Shown one piece after another: positions 45,635 to 57,851 of a stretch of 64,000 nt of DNA. The DNA comes from Lojkania enalia. Lineage: Eukaryota; Ascomycota; Dothideomycetes; Pleosporales. Every line of letters begins with the position of its first letter. Within the stretch, counting starts at the first letter, position 1. The position numbers and the translations under genes were made by a program. The notes beneath the pieces are model-generated. The model saw only the letters and a list, made by a program, of their open reading frames with translations. It ran no database searches and had not been told where the DNA came from. The DNA is taken from positions 620,001-684,000 of the forward strand of contig ML986581.1 of NCBI GenBank assembly GCA_010094045.1, written 5' to 3'.

Positions 45635-46642
45635 GGTGCTATATCTCGCTTTTGCGGCAACACGCGCTGTGTATAGGGTAGTTGAGGTTATTCGAAGTAT
45701 TGGGCTCGAAGTTGATAGTAGCAGCACTTTGGATGGTCCACCGAAGAAATGACTGAAGGTCCGGCGCGGAAGCAGAAACAACCCGACGACGCGCGAGGCA
45801 GTGCAAAACGACGGCAACGCCCGGCTCAATGTCATGTGAAGCAAAAAGGGTCTCGGGATTACAAAGAGAAGACAAGGCGTGATCTGATTCGCGTTGCAGG
45901 GGAGGGTGCAACATGCAGACCTCGGAAAAGACAAGTGGAGAGGCTTGCTGATGCAGGTGGTGGGGTAATTGCAGCTGGCTGGATGACGTAGTACAAGGTT
46001 CATGGCCCCTCAGACGTGCTTGCCGAGGCCGAATCCGCTGCCATCACAAAGATATTGTGCGCCAGATGTTATGAGCATGTGTCACAGGAAAACTTGTACG
46101 ATCGATAATTGCAAAAAAAAATTTCTTTTCCTTTTTGATTTGTACGCTATGTCTAATCAAATTATCCAATAGTAAACACCATAGGTCTCTTTAGGCAAGT
46201 CCCTCATTCAGGTACAAAAAGCACAACACAGCGGCAATATATAATGCATAGCAATTTAATACAATCGGCCGTCATTCACTCGAGCCATTGTGCGGCGTTA
46301 AGTGATATATTTTCCACGTCAATACCCACTATCCTCTCGTAAATAGGCCGCGCAAGGCGCTTGATCCGGGTCTTTCCAGTCCATGGTGGGAACTAGCAAC
46401 ACATTGGTTCCTTGGGTCGGTCCATAGGACTGGATCTCGGAATACTAGTTATAGTTTTCATTGGCTCAGGGAAATAGTATCCTTTGGTACGGACAGAATA
46501 AGACATGTGGATAGATCCATGCAAATTCATATATGGGTATCCGGTAATAGGTCTAGCGGATCCAGATCCAGCTTAGGAGCAAACCTTACCGTTGCCGAGG
46601 TCAGAGATTGAAGCCATCATGGACAGCGGTTGTGTGTGAACC
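45635..46642. other. Intergenic; peroxidase 5' side and C2H2 gene 3' side
   Basis: The first ~370 bases keep the peroxidase frame open (possible presequence). The remainder is AT-richer with no gene. An A-run lies at about 46113-46122. Confidence 0.5.
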
Positions 46643-48666
46643 TCAGCCCGTACTCTTCTTGAATTCGGCAGATATCTCATGCAGCTGAACAATCTCCTTG
46701 TAGAGCTGCTGGTCATCTCGCAAGTCGTTTGGCCCGCTAAGGGTGGACAAGATGTTGATGATGCTCTGCTTCTTGTCCGAGAAGGTCCGTTGCAGTTGTT
46801 CACGCTTTTGCTGCAATTGTTGTTGAGGAGTTGGCTTAGCTACCTTTGCACGTCGCTCGACAGGCTCCTCAGCAGTGGTCTTCCGCTTACGAGAATTCGC
46901 CTTGCGAGTGGTTCCGGCCTGGCCTTGTGGAGGAGATGACTCAGTAGTAGGGCCAGTGTAGTCATGGACACGCTTCATGTGGTCGAACAAGTTGTACCGT
47001 CGTGGAAATCCGTTTCCTAGAACCGAGCGCTCGCAGTCAGTAAAGTGGCAGAGATGAGGTCGTGAGCCATGTCCATGCATTCCATGAGCTTCACGTTCGT
47101 GGCGAAGCAAGCAAGCAGTTGAAGAAAACTGAACGCCAACGCAGGCCTTCTTGTTGCAACGGAAAGGCTTCAAGTGCGAATCTACATATTTGCTAAAATC
47201 TTGTCAGGCGCGGATCAATTATACGGAAGATGATGCTTACTCATAGTTGCACTTTAGCGGTGTGGGCTTGTGGTTGCATCCTGGCTTCCCCTCGTTCGGG
47301 CAATGGTATTTCCCATCTTCATCCGGCTGCGCTTGGTAGAGTGGATGGCTCCGAGCAACTTTGCTTTGCTCCTCCTCCATATGTTTAGCTTCGAGAGCGT
47401 CGGAGGCAGACAATATCTCATCATCATCATTGATAGATTGAGCAGCAAGAGAGGTCGACGCCATTTCCTCGTTATCGGCTCTACGTTCTAAATAAGTAAA
47501 GGTAGAACCAGGACGACATTGAATTCCTACCTAGGCTCTTCACGTTGCTGTTGATCAAAGTCACCAACCGCAACATTGGGAAGCTGAGTGCTGATTGCGC
47601 TCGCTGGTGATATGAAGGTGCCAAATCCTGGCTCATTAGTTGACAACCTTCGTGTGCCTTGCTGGTTGGTATTGTATGAGGTATGGCGGACAGAAACGGG
47701 TCGCACCGATGTATCGACACGAGGTCTGCTTATTTGCCGTTGAGGCTGGACAGAGGTGTTGAACATCATCTCGGCCTGATCTTGACTCGAAAACAACGAA
47801 CCGTCGATGCTGTGGGACGGCCTTGAATACAAGGCAAAATTGAAAGGGCCACTGAAAGGTTGAGCGTCAGCGATCCCCCATTGGTACCCAGGGTCGATCG
47901 CGCTCGCCGGCGCGAACCTTGGGACATTGGTGGACGAGTATTGTGAAACCTCCTGTCCGGTAGAGAAATTAGCAAAGGAAAATGGATTATCGCCAACATC
48001 CACCTCCCCAGCAGCAGACGGAAGTTGCATTTGACCTAAATCGGGATGTTGCTCTGGGAAAGCGCTAAAGTTGTCGGAGCTCAGTGTTGGAGAGTATATG
48101 TCGTTTCCTAGAAACTGGCCGCTTGCCCGGCCCCGGGCATCCTGTGAAGTGAGCGTTTGAAATCCTTCGGGTAGTGTGTTCCCACGCCGGCTGGCGCCTG
48201 TTTGACTTTGATATGTACTGTCCATGCTGTATTCCGAAGCGGTATCATGCTTAAGCTCGAAAGCGTCGGCGGGATTCATATCCTGTAAATCTGATGAAGA
48301 AAAGAAATCCTGTCCGGGAATTGCGGCTCCCGATACGTCCTGTGTCCACTTGGCAATGTAACCAGCCTGACTTGGAGTAAAATAGGAAAAGTTATCCTGA
48401 AGGGATGTATCCAAACAAGACTCGCTGAAGAAAGGGTTAGTCTCAAACAAACGCAAACCCAAGCAAAAATCACACTAGATGACTTTGAATATGAGTGACT
48501 GTAAACGAAAAGGAAAACGCCATGTTAGTACGCAGGTCTACCGGGTCCCGAGGAAGAAACCTATGCACGTTCGTAGGTTAGCAACAAGATCGCAAGAGCA
48601 GGCACCGATTACGCACCAGGATTCCGAGTCCACATGAACACCTTGGATCCGCTCAAAACTAACCAT
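46643..48666 (-). CDS. C2H2 zinc-finger transcription factor (591 aa, six exons)
   Basis: Proposed minus-strand exons are 48666-48617, 48560-48542, 48498-48476, 48424-47531, 47480-47241 and 47192-46643. Every intron has GT...AG and a CTAAC/CTGAC-like branch, and the 1776-nt total closes in frame. The first three exons (50, 19, 23 nt) are tentative. From exon 4 on the model is firm. The N-terminal ~330 residues are Ser/Gln/Phe-rich and low-complexity, as in activation regions. C2H2-type units follow: KYHCPNEGKPGCNHKPTP, FRCNKKACVGVQFSSTACLL with RHEREAH, and HLCHFTDCERSVLGNGFP ending DHMKRVH. A basic segment (RKANSRKRK, a likely nuclear signal) and a Gln/Lys coiled coil close the protein. The target genes are unknown. 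Confidence 0.82.
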
Positions 48667-51600
48667 TGATGGGGGCGACTGGTCTCCATGATAATGGCCA
48701 CAGCAATGCTGACTCATCCACAAACAAGAAGAAATTCCTTGGACTATCCGGCAAAGATTCCAGACCGGGGGAAACAAACGCGAGGCTCCAGTGCAACAAA
48801 AACAGGGAAAGCAAACCAAGGGACCTACGACCTTGAAGAACCTTCAATACGCACGCTACAAGTCAGTTCGATATATCAAAAGAGATTGGTGGATGAGACA
48901 GGCAAATATCAGCCTTGTACGTACATTATTACGAATCGATCCAACTATCTCCATTCAATTACAACGGCCAGCTCCAGGGCGCGGCGAAATTCCTATAGGC
49001 ATTTGATCCATTAACGGCATTGGAGACCTGGCTAGAATTCATCCGGAAAATCCATTGGTGGCAGGCTCCTTTGGCTCCATACATCAAGGGCAAGAAATCC
49101 ATGCGTGTGGCATGCTCCCGTAGAGTCCTTTCGCCATTTGCTGAGCTCAGTCGAACACTAACATTGAACGACTTTGCGTATTATCGTCTACGTTGTTCCT
49201 ACGGACATGCAGGGTCACATGCCAGTCTTCGAAGGTTGCCTAGGCCTAATGTAATCCACGCCTCGTGACCAAAAGCTCGATTCTATTGCAGACCGCTAAG
49301 CGGAAGCGTATCAAGAATTGGACCTGGATGTGTCGAACAACCTATGGCCACTGCGGGTGCAGTGGAGCCAAGCATCACTCTCAAAACCAGGAGGACAAAA
49401 GTGCTCTGGAGGACCTCTAACATCCGGAAATCAAGAACAGGGGCAGAGCAAGGAAGCTGCCATGGCAAACAGGAAAGAAGAAATCCGGGAAAGACTAGTC
49501 CAGCTCCGGCAAACAATCTGGTGACAGTCCATAGGGCGATCCAGCGTGGCTGCTGTAATGGCGGCAAAGCAAGGAAATAAACTGACGATAAGGAAAGTAC
49601 ATCATATACTAAGAACATGCATCGTAAAGAAACAGAAAACAACAAAAAGAAAAAGCGAAAGTGACTCGGGGATAAGACCGTTGGGCAGTAAGTACCTGGT
49701 GAGGGCTCCGTCTGGGCTCCGAATTGACATCCTGAGCAAGGGCTCTGTAATTTGTTCTACAAACTTGTGTTGAGATTGGCGTCTTTCGCACGAAAACAGT
49801 GGTGGAATGGCGACGTGTGCGATGCTGAGAATTGTCGAGTATTGGTGTTGAGGCGTGTCGAAGGGGAGAGGAAAGAGGAGCGAAGGCGGGTGGGGGGAGT
49901 TCAAAAACCAAACCACGAGGGCAGGACCGGTGAGCGCGTCCCTCTGGGTCCAAAAAGGTATAGCGCTAGCAGTGACAACTCATCCAAAGGGTGGGGCCAT
50001 TCTTGTCGCAGTCCTTCTCTTGTCCAAGGCAGATTGGCTGGCGGCTGGGAAGGGGACAGCCACGTTCTTATTCTGTGTCGGCCATCAGCGTAGCACCAGC
50101 ACGTCCCGTCCCGCCTCTAACCCTCAGCACGCGCTGTGAGGGTGGTTGGACGCCGCTTCGCTCGGCGATATGCAGGCGTGGCCGCCGAAGCACAGATCTG
50201 GTCGTGCGAATTTAGAGTGAATTGCACATCCGTGCCGCGTTGCACTGCGTTCCTTCCAGAAGGGAGACTCGCTGCTCAGCCATTACTAGCAAAAAAGGGG
50301 ATCCGGCTCGATAACGCCGCCAGTGTCGCCGGCTTCTCCCCGGCTCCCTCAAACCCCTGGTGCGCGAATATCGTGTGGCTTTTTCGTTCCGCGCCGGGGT
50401 GTGGGATACAGAGCAGCAAAGACCAGTAACAGAGCCGTCACTAGATTGTTCGAGAAGACGGCGCATCACAGCGAATTAAGCGCTGAGTCTGGCACAGCGA
50501 CCTGCCATGTGAGGAATTGATTGAGACAGCCTTGGTTGAGCGGGTGAGCGCGGCTCCGTTTTCCTTTCAGCCGTCCTTTTAGCTGGTTCTGCTTCCACCA
50601 GGCCGCGTAGAAATTACCGCTGCGATTGATGCAATGAATCGTGCGTCACAGTCAACAAGAGGGCTGCAGTTTGACATAATCGCATAATGGAATGGCTGCG
50701 GCAGGTGCATATTCACAGTAACACAAAGCAATTGTAGCGATCACATCCACAGCACGGATATGACATCGGCGGCTATGCCGTACAACAGGCTATCGAAGAA
50801 ATGGCAGCTACCTACTAGTTGGCTTGTTGCGCAATTGCGCTGTTCCAGATGAGCCACGAGCTCATCGCGTTGCTCATTCAGAATGATCGCTAGCGTCTGT
50901 TGCGGTATCTTGTCTTCTCGGTTAGAATCGAACCCTGCATCAAAACATATTGTAGCGGGAGAAGATGGAGGAGGCGTGAATCAGATAGGGGCGAAAGATG
51001 ATGGTGTTTTGTTTCCCCAGCGGTCCATGGACCTCGGTTGAACTATGCTTTATTTTGGATAATCATCATGGAATGGAGAGTGTCTGTGAACTGAAAAAAA
51101 GCTAGACATACCTCTGTTGTCCAGGACAAGCTGCGGACGAGCCCGTGTCCCTACCATCACTAGAATGGCTAATCATGGAAGTCGACTCCGGTGCTCTGCG
51201 GAACCGGAGCGTGGATGTCGGTCGAATAACAGAAGCCAAAATATGGCCATGAGTCTATGGTAGCAATATCGTATGGCTAGCAAACTCAGAGATCCATCTC
51301 ACTTCCGGTGATCACACAGATTGTCGGGAAAATCCTGAACTATACAGGTCGAACACGAAAGATCGATAGTGTTGAGGTGCTTAGAATGGCCCGGTGAAGA
51401 CGAGATTCCGGAAGCGAGGAAGAAGAAAGTTGGTGGTCTCAGGAGAGCCCCTGTCAATCTTGATGCCTAAAGGAAAGGCTTGATGCCCAACCACGAGCCT
51501 CAAAACACCAGCAACTCCCGGCTGCTCATCATCACATCATAGATGAGACGCGTAACCTCCTGAGTCGAAAATCAGCGGCGCGAAGTTTGTTCTGCTGATC

Positions 51601-52587
51601 GACAACACCATGGTACTACCCGAAAGTGCAAGTCAAAGTAAAAGAAGGAGGTTGGTGTGTTAAGGATAAGACGTCGGTCAAATTTAAATCGCGAAAACTT
51701 TGGCGAAGCTAGGTCACGTGGAGGTACAGAGCACGTGCATTCTAAGGATCCGTTATTTCACGCATTGACGTCATTTCCTCGAGTCATTAGTTGGCCCAAT
51801 GATCGATATTCCATGACATCAAGAAGCTAAGCCCAGGGTTCCATCCGGAATGTCTGGTTGAACTAGGGCCCTGATGTTTCATCATTCCACTCCCATAAAC
51901 AGAGAATAGACGCCTCAGGATGACTCCTAACTCACTTATATTTGAGGCGTGCAGGGCATACTATACCCGCATTATCTCGAAGCGCAACATCAACTTGCGC
52001 ACATCAGTCTCGCTGATCTGCAGTGGACCTAATAGTTATTCCCAGGTGATGAGATCTTTCCCCAATCCGTCTATTGGATGCAACATCCCTAAATTGGCCT
52101 AATTCCAATCATCAAGTTCATAAGACCTAGGCTTTAAAAGATTGCAACTACTTCCTAGCCATATACAGAAATTCGAAGGCTCTATTGTTCTTTGAACCAA
52201 CAACAATCACGATGCAGATTGAACCCTCGATGCATGATGTCTAGAGTCCACATTCGTATTCAGCCCTCTGGCTATGTAATTAACAAAGCTCATTCGTCGA
52301 TTCTTGACACACGGCATGATCTCCACCTCCACTTTCCCTTCACGGTCGTTTCTTTCATTTGCTGCAGGGTCCATGACCCAGACACGAAATGCGGGGAAGC
52401 TGCTCTTCCATCTCATTGGCACGATCGCGCATCAACTATGTAGTTCTCATACGACGCTCATGGATTAACATGCGGAGAACTGTTCAGCTGAGCTGCTTAT
52501 CTATCACTCTCCGCCCTTCCACTTCACTCAAACTCTATCCATAGTGTACCCTTTCATATCATCTTGAACACAGATATTGGATCCACG
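48667..52587. other. Long gene-free stretch (3.9 kb)
   Basis: I find no convincing gene on either strand. The left part is the promoter side of the C2H2 gene. The segment at about 49.8-50.6 kb is GC-rich, with overlapping open frames in several phases but no motif. A cluster of ACGT-core sites lies at 51715-51773. It may be a large regulatory region or hold a non-coding transcript. Confidence 0.4.
51715..51773. promoter_or_regulatory. Cluster of two CACGTG boxes and one TGACGTCA site
   Basis: CACGTG occurs at 51715-51720 and 51732-51737, and a full TGACGTCA palindrome at 51766-51773. These are bHLH-type and bZIP (CRE/ATF)-type sites within 60 bp, about 0.8 kb upstream of the small gene at 52588. 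Confidence 0.4.
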
Positions 52588-53093
52588 ATGCCTTCTCCAT
52601 TCCATCAAAAGTACGCTACGCAGTCTCACAGGGTGTTTGGACAGGACACCACGACCGCAATGCCAGAAGCTCCAAAGCAGGACTCTATGAGAAGGTCTTC
52701 AGAAGCTTCTGTTGGTTCATCCAACGAGTCACCGACGGAGCGCCGGAGGGTATGAGTTATCTTCTGAATAGATCTACATCATATTTCAAATTTCCACCAA
52801 ATCCGCTACATCCGTTCCCTGCTGACAATCCTAGTCCTCTGCAACAAACAGATTTGCGGCTCTTGAGGCATTGAAAAGACCAACTGACGAAGCAAGCACG
52901 GCTAGACGATCGAGTCTACAAGACTCGTATGGGAAGACCGGTATAATCGGAACCATGTGGAACAAGTTTGTGATCTATAACAATCCCTATCATAATTAGA
53001 GCCTAATCATTGAGCAGCTTTACTCGAGGACCGTCAGGTTCTCCCCCGAAACAGAAGGAACCTCCCCGAGATACCACGACATTGAGGGAGTAA
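52588..53093 (+). CDS. Small hypothetical protein (122 aa, three exons)
   Basis: Exons are 52588-52749, 52835-52965 and 53018-53093, with introns of 85 and 52 bp (the second with branch CCTAATC). The total of 369 nt closes in frame. The sequence is polar, Ser/Arg-rich and probably disordered. Two spots look conserved: NRFAALEALKRPTDEASTAR and RSSLQDSYGKTGIIGTMWN, running on into NFTRGPSG. The RRSS sites could be kinase targets. I believe similar short proteins occur widely in ascomycetes but know no function. Confidence 0.65.
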
Positions 53094-53754
53094 GAGTTCT
53101 GACTTGCTGGGGAGAGAGACAAATTGACACTCCTAAAGAAAAGATATTCTTTAGAGAGATTGAATGAGATATGTTGAAAATGCAATCCTTCGAGACTAAG
53201 TTTCATATGTAAAAATATTTTTTTTTAAAAAAAAAAAATTTAAATATTGGCTCCATAACACTACTGTAAAGCATAAATCACAAAATTGACATATTGTGTT
53301 CAAGGCATTGAAGCTATGGAATATTTGAAGTTCTACTTGAAACGCGAGTGAGCTCTCCGCGTTAGAGTAACGAAGCTTTGACCAGGAGGGGCAAGACCCC
53401 ACGGGCCGGCGCTGCACTTCCAAAGCCTGCTACGCATGTCGCCTCGAAACGCGAGCTTTCTTGCTTTCACGAACGCTCCGACTCCAAATCCATCGTTGTA
53501 TTTAGCGCTCTGCTGCGACCCGCAGAACCTCTATCTTGCTCTCCGTGGTCACTACGACTAATTATTCCTAATCTTGGTTTGTCTCCATCGAATTGCAATC
53601 ACACTAGCCACGTTTAACTCCCTTAACCAAAGGCACTTACAACTGCGATCCCCCTCCAGGCCTTGACCCGTCGCGAATCCGCCCGGCTCTCTTAGAATTT
53701 TATTTGATAATAGTCTCTTGTTATAGAGGACGAACGACGTAGTAGAAGCCCTCC
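53094..53754. other. Intergenic with an A/T homopolymer tract
   Basis: A run of T followed by A at about 53218-53245 is the main feature. The rest is the USE1 promoter side. No gene recognised. Confidence 0.5.
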
Positions 53755-54711
53755 ATGGCCACCAGAGCAACGTCACCTTCGAAACGTCCTGATCTAACAC
53801 AAATAAACCTTACCCGGCTTTTATCACGACTTGAACACATCATACTATCCCCCGAAGGCTCTCCTACTCTCAGAAAATCTAGTTACGAGCGCGCAAGAGT
53901 AGGTGCGGTATGAGCTCTCTGCCTGAGAGATCGAGCATAGCTAATCCTAAGGCAGAATATAGAGCATGCGCGAACCCTCCTCCTTAACCTTGAGCACTCT
54001 GCCTCGACCCTCCTTTCCAAATCCAAAAGATCGGCTCTACAGTCAGATCTTCAGCATAAGCGCGAATTAATAAAACAGCTAAATCAACGACTTTACGAGC
54101 TAAATCAGTTGGATGAGTCGACTCCTGAAGGTTCGATTGACTCAGACGAAGAAGATGAGGATCAGTTTCCTTCGTATGCGCCACAGGTGAGGGAGGAAGC
54201 TGGCATTGAAATCACCGGGACCGGCGGCAATAGAAATGAAGCCTTGCAGCAAGCAGCACGTAACCTGACATCAGAATTGAGGTCGCGGAAAGGGGGTAGT
54301 GGACGGGATACAAATACATCGGCAGCAACAGGCGCCTCGTTGTTTCCATCGAAGTCCAATACGACGACTGGTGACCCGTCCCTTGCGAAAACAGAGTCTC
54401 TCCTTTCGCACAATCGTGCGGAACAGGAAGCCCTAACGACAAGCCTGCTCGATATGGCAAAACAGTTGAAGCAGCAATCATTACAGTTCGGGAGTGCGCT
54501 ACAGGCAGACAAAGGCATTTTAAATCAAGCTGTAGAGAGTTTGGATAAGAGCACTACGGGAATGGATGCTGCCGGCCAAAGGATGGGCACGTTAAGGCGT
54601 ATGACCGAAGGCAAAGGCTGGTGGGATCGCATGAAGCTATATGCATTGATTTTTGGGCTCTGGGTGATAGCGTTCTTGATAGTATTTGTGGGACCCAAGA
54701 TTCGATTTTAG
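53755..54711 (+). CDS. USE1: USE1-type SNARE of the ER-Golgi recycling pathway (302 aa, two exons)
   Basis: Exons are 53755-53907 and 53956-54711, with a 48-bp intron. The total of 909 nt closes in frame. The N-terminal part (INLTRLLSRLEHIIL, then YERARVGANIEHARTLLLNL) matches the conserved start of Use1 proteins. An acidic linker (DSDEEDEDQFPSY) follows. A SNARE-like heptad region around residues 215-270 (EQEALTTSLLDMAKQLKQQS) leads into a membrane-proximal WWDRMK and a single C-terminal anchor (YALIFGLWVIAFLIVFVG). Use1 is an ER-resident Q-SNARE receiving COPI vesicles from the Golgi. The tail-anchored layout fits well. Confidence 0.88.
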
Positions 54712-55187
54712 TCGTCAAATTGTCCGGGGCATGTCCCGAATTAAAATTCAGGAAAGCTTCCTATCAAGGACTTACAAAAGACTATAATGATGGAAGCCCT
54801 GAAACTACATTCACGAGGCATGATACGGATCCATGCCCAGTGTCATAACATTCAGCACCGCCAATGAGGATCAGAAAGCGATGTACTGTAACTCTAGCTG
54901 ATATAGAGCAGTTTCGAAATATGAACAAAATCTTCAATTGTATTGCCATCTCATGGCAAAATCAACCAAAGATTCTCTCCTCCTAGTATTCGGAAATGTA
55001 CACGCTGCCCTTCATTCCAGACTCCACCTAAACCCATGGATGGTCCCTGCACGATCTTGCATCTAGATCTCTTGGCAGGTCGATCATTTTCATCTCTATC
55101 TCCCTAGCTCAGGAACCCGAGAGGTCCAGGTCATTATTCTTTCCCTATTACCATTAGTCCGCTCTATTTTTCCATCAGAGAACACTT
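54712..55187. other. Intergenic, nothing recognised
   Basis: This is the spacer between the USE1 stop and the Smr-protein start. It includes the presumed promoter of the latter. Confidence 0.5.
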
Positions 55188-55961
55188 ATGGCCATGGAAA
55201 TGATGCAATTAGGGGCGCGCGGTAAGCTCTACCCCCTTCAGAATACCCCTATCAATCAAGCTGATAGAACAACCGCAGCCCTCAATCACAGCTCCTCCGA
55301 TACCGAAGCAGAATACGACCGCCTACGTGACCTTGCGCGCCAAGAGGCCGCAAAACGCTCTTCATGTTTTGATCGCGCACACCAGGCCTATGAGGCTGGG
55401 GACGGGGCTCGCGCCCACGAATTGAGCGAAGAGGGAAAGCGACATGCTACGAAAATGGACGAATATAACCGTCAAGCGCGCGATTATATTTTCCGCGAAA
55501 ACAATGCCAACGGGCGCGTCGCAGGTGACACAATTGATCTGCATGGTCTTTACGTAGAGGAAGCCGAGGATGTATTAGAAGAGCGGATCAAAGCAGCAAG
55601 GAGTAGAGGCGAGACCCATCTCCACGTTATTGTGGGTAAAGGGAACCACAGTAGGAACCATGTGCAGAAGATCAAACCAAGGGTAGAGCAAGTTTGTCGT
55701 GATCTGGGGCTTCAGTATGCGACAGAGGAAAACGAAGGAAGGATGTACGTGAATTTGCAGGGCGGTCCTGCGACCATGCCGCCTCCGCCTCAGGCTCCGG
55801 GTTATGGGGGTTACCCGGGCCAGCAACAACATTATGGGCAACACCATGGGCAGCAGCAGCATGGGCAGCCGCAGCAGCAAAATGACGAGGTGGAAGAATT
55901 GGTCAAAAAGGGGCTACCGAAGTTGTTCAAAGCGCTCAAGGGCTGTTGTGTGGTCATGTAG
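55188..55961 (+). CDS. Smr-domain protein with a C-terminal CaaX box (257 aa)
   Basis: Single-exon gene. Residues ~40-105 form the helical DUF1771 extension (EYDRLRDLARQEAAKRSSCF, AYEAGDGARAHELSEEGKRH). Residues ~113-195 form the Smr domain with the signature DLHGLYVEEAEDVLEERI and the GKGNHS turn. Smr domains act as RNA endonucleases or nucleic-acid binders, for example in ribosome-associated mRNA decay. A Gln/Gly/Pro/His-rich linker follows, then a short amphipathic segment and the end GCCVVM. CVVM fits a farnesylation CaaX box, with the preceding Cys available for palmitoylation. Membrane attachment of this nuclease-like protein is therefore likely. Confidence 0.9.
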   Translation: MAMEMMQLGARGKLYPLQNTPINQADRTTAALNHSSSDTEAEYDRLRDLARQEAAKRSSCFDRAHQAYEAGDGARAHELSEEGKRHATKMDEYNRQARDYIFRENNANGRVAGDTIDLHGLYVEEAEDVLEERIKAARSRGETHLHVIVGKGNHSRNHVQKIKPRVEQVCRDLGLQYATEENEGRMYVNLQGGPATMPPPPQAPGYGGYPGQQQHYGQHHGQQQHGQPQQQNDEVEELVKKGLPKLFKALKGCCVVM

Positions 55962-57530
55962 ATGGATGGTACTATGTAAGTGCGCAATGATACCCTAGGA
56001 ATTAGATTAGAGGCATAGTACACGACCGGAACTTTTGGAAACTGCAAAACTGCGCTATCGGCGTTTCGGAACTCCCGATATTTGGGGATCTAGCGTATAT
56101 TGAGATAAACGCTTGAAGCGGTGAAGAGATCTGTTGTACGGCCCTAGCCATAGTATGTGATTAATATCAATTAGCCTCTCATTACGGAGCACCTTTTCTA
56201 GGGTACATACCACAACTTCAAACCCTCCCCGGCACATTCTCCCTATTCGTTTTACAAACGTCGCATTCAGAAGCACGGAATTTCCTTGGTATTGTCTCGG
56301 GCATCTAGGAGCTGTCCTTCAGGGATTAAATGTCCAGTGGACAGAACATCGGCATGGTCTATGCTGCTTCCAACAGCACGGGACATTTTGATCAGAAAGT
56401 AATAACTTTTGTACTGCCGTTGACAGAGATTGCAAAGTTAGTAGCTAGCTGTGGTACAATCTCAAGCATTAAGAGAGCTAAAGGTAAACAACGGTAATAG
56501 TTCTAGACAAACACTTTGGCATATAGGGTCTCTAAGGATGATTTCAACAATAAACACTTGAAGCCTATTATAGGAATAATTAGGTTTAGAACCCAATTCT
56601 ATTTGCTGGGAATGTTGTGGGTCCAGTTGAGAGGCCCGGATCTCATCCGTCAAACGGTGTATGAGCAAATCAAATACCGCGAACACGATATGGTCGATCA
56701 CCAGCTCTACGACATATATTGGTTGCTGCAATGCAGTCCCTTCTCACACATTGCTGCCAAATAAACTTCCTCTAATCATTTCTAAAGGAACTTCTGCTGC
56801 AACGTTCAGTTGTTACTTTGCGATGCGCATCGACCGACCCGAAGACGACAGCTAACATACAGCAGGAAACAAACTCCCCAAGTTCGCGAAGAGACGGCCA
56901 AAGACAAGACCAAAAAGATTCACAGCACATTTCAGAGCGAAAAGGACCGGAAAGTAAAAGGCCGATCTCCAATTTAGCCTACAAATTTACGGGGTGGTCT
57001 ATACGAAACCAAGAGACATTCAGGATAGCTAGAATAAGTTCGCCAGCTCGGGATCGAATACAGAGGGCAATAATGGATGCAGTTAAGCGTAGAGATGGAC
57101 AGTAGCGACCGCAGAACCAATCCAAGCAGTTAATAACCATATGGGGCTCTTGGATCTTCAAACTGCGTGCCAAGCAGAAACGAATGTTTATCCTCTCGGT
57201 GTCTGGATTCAAAAGGAGAGAAAATAAGGGCGATGAGTCCGACGCCGTCAATATTGATTAGAACAATCCCAAATATGACAAATTTTCGACGGATTTCCTT
57301 ATGCTATTCCCATCCTTACTCCCAATATCGAAGCCAAAAGAGGTAGAAAAAAGGTGGTGGATGCTGAAGTGCGAGAGGTAGAAGCGGAGCGGATAGAGAA
57401 GGTGACAGAAACAGGAACAAAGAAGCGAAAAAGAGAGTGGAAGGAGTAGAGTGAGGGGTGGGAAGGCACACCATTCGACGGCCTTAGAAGTCTGACGAAC
57501 GGCCCATGTCACGTGAGGACTTTGAATCAT
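55962..57530. other. Gene-poor stretch
   Basis: Only short open frames without motifs. A strongly purine-rich tract (pyrimidine-rich on the minus strand) lies at about 57340-57460. No coding gene can be supported. Confidence 0.45.
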
Positions 57531-57851
57531 ATGAAATCCAATATAACACCCTACGATCCAGGCTGGCTTGCAAACTCACTACCGATGGATCCCAATAACT
57601 GCGTTTCCCACTGTCAACCGCCAGCCACGTACAGCTCGACATCTTTGGACGGCAGTCATTCGCTCTCCCAGAGGTTCACGACGACTGAAGAGGATGAAAG
57701 AGTCCAATCACCGCTCACAGTATCCTCTTTAACAAGTCGACCGAGGCCTCAATATATGCCTCAATCCTCGCATGTGCCGTTCTTTGGTTATCCGGCTCCA
57801 TCCTTACCTTCTGTGCTAAAAACCAATCGAGCTCTTCATCTCCCCTATTAG
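57531..57851 (+). CDS. Doubtful hypothetical protein (106 aa)
   Basis: ATG-started frame, Ser/Pro/Thr-rich (SPLTVSSLTSRPRPQYMPQS), following a purine-rich tract. No domain, no intron evidence, no neighbours that help. It may be a real short protein or chance. Confidence 0.2.
   Translation: MKSNITPYDPGWLANSLPMDPNNCVSHCQPPATYSSTSLDGSHSLSQRFTTTEEDERVQSPLTVSSLTSRPRPQYMPQSSHVPFFGYPAPSLPSVLKTNRALHLPY

Noticed and set aside
45515..46003. 162-codon minus-strand frame as an independent gene
   Set aside because: It is the peroxidase first exon plus its upstream in-frame region and runs through a splice site, so it is treated as a possible extension of that gene.
50925..50950. GGTTCGATTC-like box on the minus strand suggesting a tRNA T-arm
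   Set aside because: The flanking bases cannot form the T-stem or an acceptor stem, and no A-box is found at the right distance.
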